NCBI RefSeq assembly: GCF_018069625.1
Contig: NZ_CP072941.1
Coordinates: 1,798,001 to 1,862,000 of the forward strand
DNA from: Streptomyces yatensis
GTDB lineage: Bacteria; Actinomycetota; Actinomycetes; Streptomycetales; Streptomycetaceae
Length of the DNA: 64,000 bases
Reading direction: 5' to 3'
Shown in pieces: positions 16,429 through 24,757 of this stretch. Each line of letters opens with the position of its first letter. Within the stretch, counting starts at the first letter, position 1. Both the position numbers and the translations under genes were made by a program. The notes beneath the pieces were generated by a model. That model made no database searches. It saw only the letters and a list, made by a program, of their open reading frames with translations, and was not told the origin of the DNA.

Positions 16429-17553
16429 TCAGGAGGACTGCGAGTGGGAGGAACTGAGCGCCTCTGAGACGGCGACCAGCTGCCGGACGTCGGAATCCTG
16501 ATCGGCGCCGTGAGACAGGGCCAGCGGAATGACGCGGCGAGGTACCGAAGCGCCTTGCCCGACCTGCTCGACGGCGTGCCGAAGCCTGTCGGCCAGCTCG
16601 TCGGGGGCGAAATCGAGAAGGGCGCCTTCGTCCTCCTGCCCGACCAGGTACGGGCTGATGTCGACGAGTCCGTCTCGGCATTCGACGATGCGACGGTAGT
16701 AGCGTCGATGCGTGCCCCGAGCCCGGCGTGTTTCACGCGGGTCATCGGAGGACGGCTTAAGGATGTTGTCGGGGTACGCCTCGGCCAGCAGCTGCCACAG
16801 TGGAGCCAGACGACGGTAGTCCCGGCGGTGCCGGAGCCACAGGCGCGCGGAGGTGATCCGGGTACGAACGGCGGGATAGGTGATGCCCACTACGAACAAC
16901 AGGATCGCCACCGCGAGGCAGAAGGCGACCACGGCCATCAGCTGGTGTGACACCGTTCCTCCGGCCCAACGGATGAGGACCATGACGGCGCGGACTAGGC
17001 AGGCGGCGGCCATCGCAAGCATTCCTACGGCGGCCATCCACAACCCTGTCGAGTGCGGTCGGCTCGACTGGCGGGCGCACAGCCGAGTCCACCTGCCCGC
17101 GACCGTCATCGCGTATGTGGGGTACGCGCCGGCGAGACCATAGAAGACCGCGACCTGGGGAATGGTCATGTCCGCCGTGCTGAAAGAACCGATGAAGACA
17201 TCGTGCGGGACAGTCGCAGCATCCGCGATCAGCAGCGCAGCGACCACAAGGACGACACCTGCTTCCCTGCGCGCCCGGCGTCCGCCGGCCCTTTCGTCGG
17301 CGGAGTACAAGTAGAAGCACAAGAGGAAATAGGCCGTGCCCAGCAGTAGCACGTTCTGCGCGAGCTTCGCCGTCCCGTGGTCGGCGATGAGCGAGACCTT
17401 CGACGTGGCGGGCATCGCCAGAGGGTAGGAGGCGACTGCGGTCACCAGGCACAGCGTCACCGACCGCAACGGCGCGTCCTTGGGGTGCCGCGCGAACTGG
17501 TAGAACTTCCAGGCAGCAACCGCGACGGGTACGAAAAGCAGCAGACCGAACAC
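16429..17553 (-). CDS. MAB_1171c-family integral membrane protein
   Basis: 374 residues. Seven hydrophobic segments lie in the first 230 residues (about 1-15, 32-50, 66-84, 98-115, 133-152, 172-192 and 203-226), followed by a soluble helical region with RRLAPLWQLLAEAYPDNIL and YYRRIVECRDGLVDISPYL. This arrangement matches the MAB_1171c family of putative transporters, which in Streptomyces repeatedly sits beside an ImmA/IrrE protease gene, as here (3-base spacing). No substrate is known. Confidence 0.8.
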   Translation of the reverse strand: MFGLLLFVPVAVAAWKFYQFARHPKDAPLRSVTLCLVTAVASYPLAMPATSKVSLIADHGTAKLAQNVLLLGTAYFLLCFYLYSADERAGGRRARREAGVVLVVAALLIADAATVPHDVFIGSFSTADMTIPQVAVFYGLAGAYPTYAMTVAGRWTRLCARQSSRPHSTGLWMAAVGMLAMAAACLVRAVMVLIRWAGGTVSHQLMAVVAFCLAVAILLFVVGITYPAVRTRITSARLWLRHRRDYRRLAPLWQLLAEAYPDNILKPSSDDPRETRRARGTHRRYYRRIVECRDGLVDISPYLVGQEDEGALLDFAPDELADRLRHAVEQVGQGASVPRRVIPLALSHGADQDSDVRQLVAVSEALSSSHSQSS

Positions 17554-17556
17554 GTG

Positions 17557-18183
17557 CTATCGCCAGCCGCGCTGGTCGCCCACGACCGACTGCACCCTAC
17601 GTAGCGAGGGGTCGTCCGACAAGGGTGTGGCCCCTTCCACAGAGGACCACTCCAGCAGCGAGGTGGCTGCCGCCTCAACGGCGCACTCCTCTTCGGATTC
17701 GTACGAGCAGCGCTGCGCTACCCGGCGGATCATCTCCGACTCGAACACCGGAATCAGACCCGACCAGGTCTCGACAGCGTCTTCGAGCTCCTCTTCGTCG
17801 TCCGTGTCATCGGCGACGAGGATGTGGCCCAGTTCGTGGAGGATGATGTGGTCCTGGTGCAGGCGCGTCGTCTCCGCTTGGTAGACGATCACATCCCGCC
17901 GGGACGTCTCGACCCACAGTCCCGAGGGCCCAGGCGCCGTCAGCTGCTTGGCCTGCAACTCGATGGGGCGCCCGCGCTTCTGCCCGAGCGCATGGCACAA
18001 ACGGTGCACGTCGATCGGCGGGTGTATTGCGAGATCGCGAAGTTCATGACGCATCCGCTGAAGGAGCTTGGCCTCAGCGGTCGGAGACCCCTGCTGGCGC
18101 CGAGCTCTGCGCCAGCTCGTTCCCGCACCCCGAAGGTAGGCCATGCCTCCAGCAATGTCGCGACCACTCTTCCCCGATCGCAT
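17557..18183 (-). CDS. ImmA/IrrE-family metallopeptidase
   Basis: 208 residues. Zinc motif HELGH at 116-120 (HIILHELGHILVADD), with a later acidic helix (ESEEECAVEAAATSLLEW) able to give the third ligand. ImmA-type proteases cleave XRE-type repressors to induce mobile elements or stress genes. There is no XRE gene in the same operon; the nearest is at 13256. The ATG at 18183 has AAGGGA 6 bases before it. The N-terminal 40 basic residues are not part of the fold, so a later start (Met44) is possible. Confidence 0.82.
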   Translation of the reverse strand: MRSGKSGRDIAGGMAYLRGAGTSWRRARRQQGSPTAEAKLLQRMRHELRDLAIHPPIDVHRLCHALGQKRGRPIELQAKQLTAPGPSGLWVETSRRDVIVYQAETTRLHQDHIILHELGHILVADDTDDEEELEDAVETWSGLIPVFESEMIRRVAQRCSYESEEECAVEAAATSLLEWSSVEGATPLSDDPSLRRVQSVVGDQRGWR

Positions 18184-18740
18184 TCGAGTCCCTTCCGTAC
18201 CAGCCGAGCTGCTCCCTTTGGGAGCCAGGCGAGCTACCCCGCCTAGTTGCGAACCGCACTCACGCAGAGCGCGGTCATCAGGGGCACGTCGGAACGCGCC
18301 GCCAGAGCGGCTTGGACGGGGTCATGGACTCCCTCCCAAACCCCCGATGGGCACCCATGATCGCTAACGCGAACAAGCAACGACGCCCCACCGGATACAC
18401 GCGCGGGGCGTCTGGCACCACACCCCGGACGATACGTGATGCACACACGGGAGCGAGGCTTGATAGCAACGCCCTGCACCATCCCTCGTCGGGCGACACG
18501 AGCGGCAAAAAGCACAAACACAACAGTTCATTATTGAACTACGCCCATGCGCTGGCACTTCAGTCGCAGCACAGATCCACTTCGACAGAGCAGGAAAGAG
18601 AAGGAACGTTATCTTTTCGAGACCTCTCCGAGTAGGTGAGATGCCGAGCCTTGCATAGCCCCCGGACGCGCCGATGGGCGATATGCATGCATGGTCACTT
18701 TAAGCCGGATCAGGTAGATACAGGAGCTACCCTTTCAGTC
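18184..18740. other. Divergent intergenic region
   Basis: 557 bases with no convincing gene. It lies between the ImmA operon (minus) and the split-barrel gene (plus). It contains an AT-rich dyad, agttca-ttat-tgaact (18525-18540), that could be an operator for either transcript. Confidence 0.45.
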
Positions 18741-19154
18741 ATGCCCAAGGTGCTCCACGACCAAGGCCACGACTACCTGAAGTTCTGGAACGAATACCAT
18801 CTGTGCACACTGACTACGCTGCGACCTGACGGACGTCCGCATGTTGTACCGGTGGGTGTCACCATCGATGCGGATTCAGGAGTGGCACGAGTTATCACCC
18901 GCAAAGGAAGCAGGAAGGTCGCCAACATCCTGGCCGCGCAGTCCAGCCAGGCACGCGTTGCCCTCTGTCAGGTGGACAGAGGGCGCTGGGCGACTCTGGA
19001 AGGGACAGCAGAAGTCCTTACCGACCCCGACGCCGTCGACGATGCCGTCCAGCGGTACGGCGCCCGGTACGGGCGCACCCCGGCTCCGGATCCGGAGCGC
19101 GTCGTGATCGAGGTCACGATCGAGCGAGCAATGGGCCGAGCGACGTTGCCATAG
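18741..19154 (+). CDS. Pyridoxamine-5'-phosphate-oxidase-like FMN/F420 split-barrel protein
   Basis: 137 residues. Typical PPOX-class layout: HLCTLTTLRPDGRPHVVPVG near residue 20, then RVITRKGSRKVANIL, RVALCQVDRGRWATLEGTAE, and an ending with VVIEVTIERAMGR. This is the Rv1155-type group that binds F420 or flavin and reduces small molecules. ATG 18741 fits the domain start; an AGGAG lies rather far (14 bases), so an upstream ATG (18687) is possible. Single gene. Confidence 0.82.
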   Translation: MPKVLHDQGHDYLKFWNEYHLCTLTTLRPDGRPHVVPVGVTIDADSGVARVITRKGSRKVANILAAQSSQARVALCQVDRGRWATLEGTAEVLTDPDAVDDAVQRYGARYGRTPAPDPERVVIEVTIERAMGRATLP

Positions 19155-19298
19155 GCGACAGCTCGGGCCAGCCCCACCACCTTGAGGATCACATCAACCA
19201 CAGCGGATGAAGGTTGGTGCTGGCGTCCTGGGATACCAGCACCAAGCCCCCAGGTTGTGTCGGGACCCGGTGTCTCTCGCCCGTGGGCGCGTCCGCGC

Positions 19299-19937
19299 TC
19301 AGTCCGCCAGGGCGCGTCGTGCAGCATCGACCTTCCGATCGATGCTCTTCTTTGCCGCGGCCAGCTCCTTGGCGTGGTTTGCCACCGCCCGCTCCTGGTA
19401 CTCCCGATTCACGCTGAACCAGATGCCGACCACGTTCTCTTTGGCGCGGCGCTGCTGGTCGGCAACCGCGGTCCGGAGTTCGGTCTCGGTGGGTTTCTTG
19501 CCCTTGCGCCATCGCGAATCGGCGAGGGCAGCGAGCGGGTCGGGATACGCGTAACCTCGCTCGTCCATGCATGCGGACCACCAGTCGAACGCCTCACGCT
19601 TGGCGCCGCTGTTCCGTGAATCTTCCAACGTGCTGACCTTGAGCGATGTGGCGAGCTCCGAGTCCCCGAGATCTCCCCTTCGGCTGCCTGTGAGTTGATG
19701 CAGTGCTTCTCCTACGCATCCGCGATCTTGGACTCTTCGGCCACCTGACGTGCGCCCGCCGGGACCAAACTCTGTCTGAGAGTCACGCATTCCTCGCGCA
19801 ACGAGCGACCACTCGGGGTTCGAATATGCGGACTGGTCACTGTTGGCAGTGGGCTGAGGCGTTGTTGTTCTTGAGTTTCGAGTCACGAACCACCAGCCGG
19901 TGCCTCCTGCCGAGGCTGGCCCGTGACCGGTCTCCAC
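19299..19937 (-). pseudogene. 5'-truncated actinobacterial secreted/lipoprotein-type hypothetical protein
   Basis: The last 140 residues match a Streptomyces family of hypothetical lipoproteins with GCxGEA, then WWSACMDERGYAYPDP, SRWRKGKKPTETELRTAVAD and a C-terminal helix. The normal N-terminus (signal peptide and lipobox) is missing; the first 70 residues of the open frame are Gly/Arg/Thr-rich and look non-coding. It is therefore probably a remnant, although an intracellular version cannot be excluded. Confidence 0.5.
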
Positions 19938-19974
19938 GGCCCCGCTGCTCGCGCTGGCCCGCGTTCATAGACCC

Positions 19975-20535
19975 TCACCATTGGATTCCCAGTGGGCTGG
20001 AGCCGGTAAGCCTGGTTGACTCGGTGCGGCTCACGATTCCGGCTTCGAGATAGGCCATCTTCCCATCAGCGAGAGCCTTGAGCCCGGCTAGGACCCGTGC
20101 TCGGGCCAGGGCGGGGAGAGCTGCGGCGGCTTGCGCGGTGGGGAGCGCCAGCAGGTCCGCTCGTCCGTCGCGGTAGGTGAGACAAGCTGCGTCGGCGCGG
20201 GTGAGGGGCTTGGCAGCTACGACATGGGTGAAGATCTGTCGGCGCCGCATCTGAACCCAGTCAACGGCGACCCGTCGAAGGACGGGTATGCCGCCCGGCG
20301 CTCCCAGGAGGACATTTTGGGCGGCCTGCTCCGGGGCCTGCCCGTTGTGAACAGGACCCGACGGCACGAGCAGGTCGCCGCGTAGTTCGGCGACGAGTAG
20401 GTGGGTAGTCCCGATGGGCACGAGTAAGGACACTCCTGCCACCGGCGGCCGCCAGTTCTTGTAAGGAGCTGATTTCCGTGTGTGGCGTTGACGAACGAGG
20501 GGAACCGCGTTGGTCGGCCTGAGTGTTCGCGTCAT
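19975..20535 (-). CDS. Degenerate Nudix-like protein, last gene of the nucleotide operon
   Basis: 186 residues. Residues 30-150 follow a Nudix-type order: strands VAGVSLLVPIGTTHLLVAEL and GDLLVPSGPVHNGQAPEQAA, a helix where the Nudix box would be, then VLRRVAVDWVQ and IFTHVVAAKPL. The catalytic REUxEE glutamates are absent, so it may bind rather than hydrolyse a nucleotide. Starts with a 4-bp overlap with the aldo/keto reductase gene. The fold call is an inference. Confidence 0.6.
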   Translation of the reverse strand: MTRTLRPTNAVPLVRQRHTRKSAPYKNWRPPVAGVSLLVPIGTTHLLVAELRGDLLVPSGPVHNGQAPEQAAQNVLLGAPGGIPVLRRVAVDWVQMRRRQIFTHVVAAKPLTRADAACLTYRDGRADLLALPTAQAAAALPALARARVLAGLKALADGKMAYLEAGIVSRTESTRLTGSSPLGIQW

Positions 20536-21314
20536 AACCGCGTGCCCGTCACGACGGTGACGAGTTGGCGGAGGTGTTCCGGAGAGCTGGTGCTGGGGAT
20601 GGGTGCGACGTGGTTCCCGAGGCGAAGCAGCCAGTTGAGGGCTGCGTCGATATGCCCCTGCCGTGCGAGAGTGCCGGCGTCGAGGGGCCGGTAGGGCACG
20701 TAGGGGATGGAGAGGTCGCGGCAGAGTTCGAGTGCGGTGTCGTGTCGGTCTCCGCTCATGTTGAGGACGTTCTGCACGGCGGCGACGGTGGTGTCATTGG
20801 TGACGGTACGGATCTGCTCGGGCGTGACCTTCGACAGACCGATGTGCCCGATCTTACCCTCGTCCTTCAGGGCTTGGAGGGTGCCGATCTGGTCCGCGAC
20901 AGGCACCTCGGGGTCGATGCGGTGGAGGTAGCAGAGTTCGAGCCGGTCCACGCCCAGTCGCCGTAGGCTCGCTTCGACACATGCGCGCAGGTAGACGGGG
21001 TGGCCGTGCGGAACCCAGGTGTCCGGGGCGGGGCGTGCCAGGCCCACTTTGGTCGCGATCAGTACGTGCTCGGGGTACGGGTGTAAGGCATCGTGGATGA
21101 GGTGTTCGACCGTGTGGGGCCCGTAGGCGTCCGCGGTGTCGATGTGCGTGATGCCGTAGGCGTGGACGGCCTGGCGGAGCACGGAGAACGCGGTGGCCCG
21201 GTCAGCTGGATCGCCCCAGATGCCGGGGCCGGTCAGGCGCATCGTGCCGAAGCCGAGCCGGGAGACGGTCTTCCCGGCGAGGGTGATGGTGCCCGCGGGC
21301 GGCGTGACGGTCAT
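20532..21314 (-). CDS. Aldo/keto reductase
   Basis: 260 residues. The tetrad is visible: Asp and Tyr in HIDTADAYG, Lys in VLIATKVGL, His in ELCYLHRID; the cofactor segment IPSTSSPEHLRQ lies near the C-terminus. The protein is shorter than most (about 320), lacking part of the C-terminal loop. It reduces aldehydes or ketones with NADPH. In this operon it could act on an aldehyde formed on a modified nucleoside. Overlaps both neighbours by 4 bp. Confidence 0.88.
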   Translation of the reverse strand: MTVTPPAGTITLAGKTVSRLGFGTMRLTGPGIWGDPADRATAFSVLRQAVHAYGITHIDTADAYGPHTVEHLIHDALHPYPEHVLIATKVGLARPAPDTWVPHGHPVYLRACVEASLRRLGVDRLELCYLHRIDPEVPVADQIGTLQALKDEGKIGHIGLSKVTPEQIRTVTNDTTVAAVQNVLNMSGDRHDTALELCRDLSIPYVPYRPLDAGTLARQGHIDAALNWLLRLGNHVAPIPSTSSPEHLRQLVTVVTGTRL

Positions 21315-21910
21315 ACGGCGGCCTCCTGGAGGCAGAGCTGAAGGGCGCGTTCGATGGCGCGGGCCTGGCTTTCGTGGTCGCTGGTGACGCGCTGGTGCGG
21401 GATCCCGTCCTCGGCCAAGAGGCCGTGGACGTGGCGGTCGACCAGGAGGCGGTAGCGGTGGTCGTAGTCGTGGCTGGGGTCGACGGGTACATCCGGGTCG
21501 AGCACGGTCGCCAGGAGGAGGTCGTACTTCGGCGCCTGCGTCGAGGCGAGGAGCCGCAGGCGTTCCCTCTCCAGCCGGTGGGCGTGCTCGCCGCGGTCCT
21601 CAAGGGCCGCGTGGTAATACGCGAGGGCGTCGAAGGAGGCGCGGTCGACGAGGACGACGTCGGCGCCTTGTGCTGCGGCGGCGATGTCGTCGGCGATGCC
21701 CTGCGTGATGATCCACTCGGTGGAGGCCGCGGTGTGGTGCTGCATTTTCGGCAGGCCGATGGCGGCGGCGCGTTTGGCGAGTCGGCCTGTGCGGGCCACG
21801 GTGAGCCCGTGGCCGCGCAGTTCCATCTGGATCCGCTTGAGCAGTGTCGTCTTGCCGGTGGAGTGGGTGCCGAGCACGCCGATACGGATGGGCGTCTGCT
21901 GGTGGGTCAC
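21311..21910 (-). CDS. P-loop AAA ATPase / nucleotide kinase-like (NadR/Ttd14 type)
   Basis: 199 residues from GTG 21910. P-loop GTHSTGKTT (14-22), then a Thr/Arg-rich lid region and VVLVDRASFDALAYYHAALE, the DRxxxD pattern of AAA_28 proteins such as the NadR kinase domain and Ttd14, which are related to thymidylate and other nucleoside kinases. It probably phosphorylates a nucleoside or nucleotide rather than acting as a chaperone. Start overlaps the exonuclease stop (GTGA). Confidence 0.75.
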   Translation of the reverse strand: MTHQQTPIRIGVLGTHSTGKTTLLKRIQMELRGHGLTVARTGRLAKRAAAIGLPKMQHHTAASTEWIITQGIADDIAAAAQGADVVLVDRASFDALAYYHAALEDRGEHAHRLERERLRLLASTQAPKYDLLLATVLDPDVPVDPSHDYDHRYRLLVDRHVHGLLAEDGIPHQRVTSDHESQARAIERALQLCLQEAAV

Positions 21911-22509
21911 CACAGGGCGGGGTCCTCTTCTGGTTCGGGGGCGCCTGGCAGGCCGGGCGGCACGGCCGCGGCGAGGAGCTGGTCCCAGGTGTCGTAGTGG
22001 CTGGCCATGGCGATGAGGAGCTGTGCGGTGGCGTAGGCGTCGTAGGTGGCACGGTGCCGCTGGGCGGGAGCGGCCGTGAGGTCCGGCGCGGTGTGCTTGA
22101 TCAGGGCGTCGAGGCTGTAGCCGGACAGGTCCTTGTAGGTGGCCTTGGCCAGGCGGAGGGTGTCGAGGACTCCAGCCGGTTCCCAGTTGGGCAGGTGGGC
22201 CTTGAGCACTCGGTAGTCCGTGTGGGCGTTGTGGGCGCAGATCCACGCCGTGCCCAGGAGTCCGTGGACCTGGTCGGCGATCTCCCTCCACGTAGGGGAT
22301 TGCGCCAGGAGTCCGTTGGTCAGGCCGTGGATGCCGGCGGCGCGGGGGGTGACGGGCCGGGGCGGGCGGATGAGCCACGCCCCAGCCGTGCTGGTGTCCG
22401 GCCCGCCGTCGCGAACGGGAAGGGCGGCCACCTCGACCAGGTCGGGCGGGTTGGCGCCGTTGCCTTCGACGTCCACGACGAACAGGGCGGGCCAGATGGC
22501 GAAGTTCAT
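21907..22509 (-). CDS. DEDDh-type 3'-5' exonuclease
   Basis: 200 residues from ATG 22509. All DEDDh residues are present: D13 and E15 in VVDVEGNG, D98 in AHNAHTDYRVL, H152 and D157 in RHRATYDAYA. This is the DnaQ/RNase T superfamily. It is short, with no extra domain, similar to stand-alone exonucleases used in trimming or proofreading. In a nucleotide-modification operon it could remove wrong or modified bases. Overlaps the radical SAM gene by 4 bp. Confidence 0.87.
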   Translation of the reverse strand: MNFAIWPALFVVDVEGNGANPPDLVEVAALPVRDGGPDTSTAGAWLIRPPRPVTPRAAGIHGLTNGLLAQSPTWREIADQVHGLLGTAWICAHNAHTDYRVLKAHLPNWEPAGVLDTLRLAKATYKDLSGYSLDALIKHTAPDLTAAPAQRHRATYDAYATAQLLIAMASHYDTWDQLLAAAVPPGLPGAPEPEEDPALW

Positions 22510-23690
22510 GGTGCGGGCGTTCCGTTCTCCGCCGGCCAGCCGATGGGGGCACGGCCGTGCCGGCGGTAGTGATGAGGCTTCTCGCGGTCGTGGCACTGGT
22601 AGCCATAGCCGTGCTGGAGGTAGTAGCGCGGCGGCTCGTCCAGACCCTCCACGATGATGGCCCGGTCAGTGATCTCAACGGGCCCCGTCGTGCCAAGGGC
22701 TCGGGCGCTTTCGGTGACGTCCGCGAGGTCGGGTTTGTCCCAGGCCGCGTGGCACAGCGCGAGCTGCTTTTCCGGACAGATGTCGCACAGCTCGCGGACG
22801 CCGTAGTGGCCGTTGTAGTCGGCCTCGCCGTGGGCGTAGGCCACGCCGCAGCTCGTCTTGCGGAACAGTGCTCCCCACGGGGCGGAGACGTCCTCGAGGC
22901 TGCGGAAGGCATCGAGCACCCGCCCCTCGGCCACCTCGGGCAGGATCTTGCGCCGGGCGGTGTCCTCGTACGGCACGGGCAGCCCGTGCGCCTGGTAGTA
23001 GGCGGCGATCTCCTGGCGGAAGAACAGGCCGGTGAAGACCGTGGCGTGCGCGTGCCGGGACAGCTCGCGCGCCCGCTCCAGATGGGCGTCGGAGTCGTTG
23101 AGACCGGGGACGACCGGCCGCCAGTACAGGATGGTGCGGTACCGCTCGGCGTGCTCGTAGAGGGTGCGCAGGCTCTCGGCGGCGATCTGGGAGTCCACCG
23201 GCTCGATGGCCTCGTGGTCGATGCCGGAATGGGTGACCAGCACGGTCAGACGCAGGTTCTTGAAGCTGTTGAGGACCGCGCAGTCCTGCGGGGAGACGCG
23301 CCAGCGGGTGATGACCAGGACATGGTTGGTCAGGCCCCGATCGTCCAGGTGCCGCAGCACGGTGAACAGGTGCGGTTTGACGGCAGGCAGCATGGGGTCG
23401 GTCGCCCGGTTCAGGAGCTGGAGCGGCGTGGTGTGCGGCCGGAAGTACGGGTGCTCGACGAGAGCGGTGACCGCCGCCTCGTCGCTCATCAGTCGGCGGG
23501 GGACCTTCATCTCGAAGTTGTCGAAGGTGTGCCGGATGCAGTATCCGCAGTCCAGCGGGCAGCCGATGATCCAGTTCAGGGAGAGGCCTGACTTGCGGTA
23601 CTCGATCACCTCCGCCAGGGCGGGCTTCAGCTCTCCGATCCTTTCCGTGGGGAGGATCGGTAAGGGGCGTTGCTGGTACGGCTCGCTCAT
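22506..23690 (-). CDS. Radical SAM enzyme with extra C-terminal cysteines
   Basis: 394 residues. The cluster motif is CPLDCGYC (C44, C48, C51: CX3CX2C). The barrel follows (LLNRATDPMLPAVKPHLF, LTVLVTHSGID, ILYWRPVVPGLND). Near the C-terminus further cysteines occur (TSCGVAYAHGEADY, LCDICPEKQLALC), which may bind a second Fe-S cluster or zinc. Family resembles SPL-like or uncharacterised radical SAM proteins; substrate unknown. ATG 23690 begins 26 bases after the NDPK gene ends. Confidence 0.87.
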   Translation of the reverse strand: MSEPYQQRPLPILPTERIGELKPALAEVIEYRKSGLSLNWIIGCPLDCGYCIRHTFDNFEMKVPRRLMSDEAAVTALVEHPYFRPHTTPLQLLNRATDPMLPAVKPHLFTVLRHLDDRGLTNHVLVITRWRVSPQDCAVLNSFKNLRLTVLVTHSGIDHEAIEPVDSQIAAESLRTLYEHAERYRTILYWRPVVPGLNDSDAHLERARELSRHAHATVFTGLFFRQEIAAYYQAHGLPVPYEDTARRKILPEVAEGRVLDAFRSLEDVSAPWGALFRKTSCGVAYAHGEADYNGHYGVRELCDICPEKQLALCHAAWDKPDLADVTESARALGTTGPVEITDRAIIVEGLDEPPRYYLQHGYGYQCHDREKPHHYRRHGRAPIGWPAENGTPAP

Positions 23691-23716
23691 GATGCCTCCA
23701 GTTCGAGGGAACGGCG

Positions 23717-24757
23717 TCAGGTGTCGACGGACGTGCGCTGGCGCGGCGGGCTCAGCGGGGAGAGCAGGGCGCGGCGGCGGGCGCCGTACCAGGTGCCGAA
23801 GTCGCGGCGGGCGGCGTCCAGGTCATCACTGGTGTGGACGAGGTTGCGGACCAGGCGCCGCTCGGCGAGCGCCGCGGCCAGACTGTCGTCCCCGAGGTCA
23901 CCGCGAATGGTGCCGGCCGCGGCCCTGGTGGGGTCGAAGTGCCCCAGGAGCTGACGAAGGCGGTGATGCACGCCAGGCTCTCCATGGGCCAGCGCCACCG
24001 TGACGGGGCGGTCGGCGTACTCCGCGTCAAGGCAAGCGGGGATGTCCCGGTCCGGGAACCAGTCCGCATCCACCAGCAGGTCCCAGTAGTGCACATGTGC
24101 CTGCCACGCCTGAACGGTCAGGTCGAGCCGATCCGACACCGCGACCTGGGCTGCGCCGATCCGGTCCAGGACGGCGTCCACCAGGCCGCGCTCGACCGCA
24201 TCGGGCTTGCACAGGATGACCGAGCACCGCTCGAAGACGGGATCCGCGAGGCAATCGCCGTCCCTGAACCAGGTGCCGAAGTCGCGGCGGGCAGCGTCCG
24301 GATCATCACTGGTGTGCACGAGGTTGCGGACCAGGCGCCGCTCGGCGAGCGCGACGCTCAGGCTGTCGTCCCCGAGGTCGCCGCGGATCGTCCCGGCCAC
24401 GGCCAGCGTGGGATCTGTGTGCCCAACGAGCTGCCGCAACCAGGCGTGGATACCGGGCTCACCGTGGGCCAGTGCCACGGACACCGGGCGGTCGGCGAAC
24501 GCCTCATCGAGGTAGGTCGACAGATCACGGGGCGCACGCTTGGCCTCTGCGAGCAGATCGCGGTACACGACGTGGGCCTGCCACGGCTGCGCCACAACGT
24601 CCATGCGGTCCGTGACGGTGACACCAGAGGCTCGGATCATGTCGAGCACACGCTGGACCAGGCCGCGTTCCACGCAGTCCGGCTTGCACAGGATGACCGC
24701 CCAGCGGTCGAAGTCGATGCCGTCCACCACGGCACCGCTCGGCGGCTTCCGGCTCAC
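23717..24757 (-). CDS. Tandem nucleoside diphosphate kinase (two NDPK domains)
   Basis: 346 residues from GTG 24757, which overlaps the thymidylate-synthase-like stop. Two NDPK domains lie in tandem, residues about 18-165 and 178-325. Each has the CKPD strand (K25, K184), the TIRGDLG loop (R125, R285) and the phosphorylated histidine in NLVHTSD (H148, H308). Ordinary NDPKs have one domain of about 140 residues and form hexamers. The copies are 160 residues apart and almost identical at the ends, so the duplication is recent or kept alike. Expected role: NDP to NTP conversion. Confidence 0.88.
   Translation of the reverse strand: MSRKPPSGAVVDGIDFDRWAVILCKPDCVERGLVQRVLDMIRASGVTVTDRMDVVAQPWQAHVVYRDLLAEAKRAPRDLSTYLDEAFADRPVSVALAHGEPGIHAWLRQLVGHTDPTLAVAGTIRGDLGDDSLSVALAERRLVRNLVHTSDDPDAARRDFGTWFRDGDCLADPVFERCSVILCKPDAVERGLVDAVLDRIGAAQVAVSDRLDLTVQAWQAHVHYWDLLVDADWFPDRDIPACLDAEYADRPVTVALAHGEPGVHHRLRQLLGHFDPTRAAAGTIRGDLGDDSLAAALAERRLVRNLVHTSDDLDAARRDFGTWYGARRRALLSPLSPPRQRTSVDT
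23788..24402. repeat. 480-bp-spaced direct repeat within the NDPK gene
   Basis: Bases from about 23788 and from about 24268 are nearly the same for roughly 85 bp (four differences by eye), continuing less strictly to about 135 bp. The spacing of 480 bp equals 160 codons, the spacing of the two kinase domains. It is the DNA trace of the domain duplication. Confidence 0.8.

Noticed and set aside
19817..19825. ggttcgaat, resembling a tRNA T-arm
   Set aside because: No acceptor stem, anticodon arm or D-arm can be built around it.
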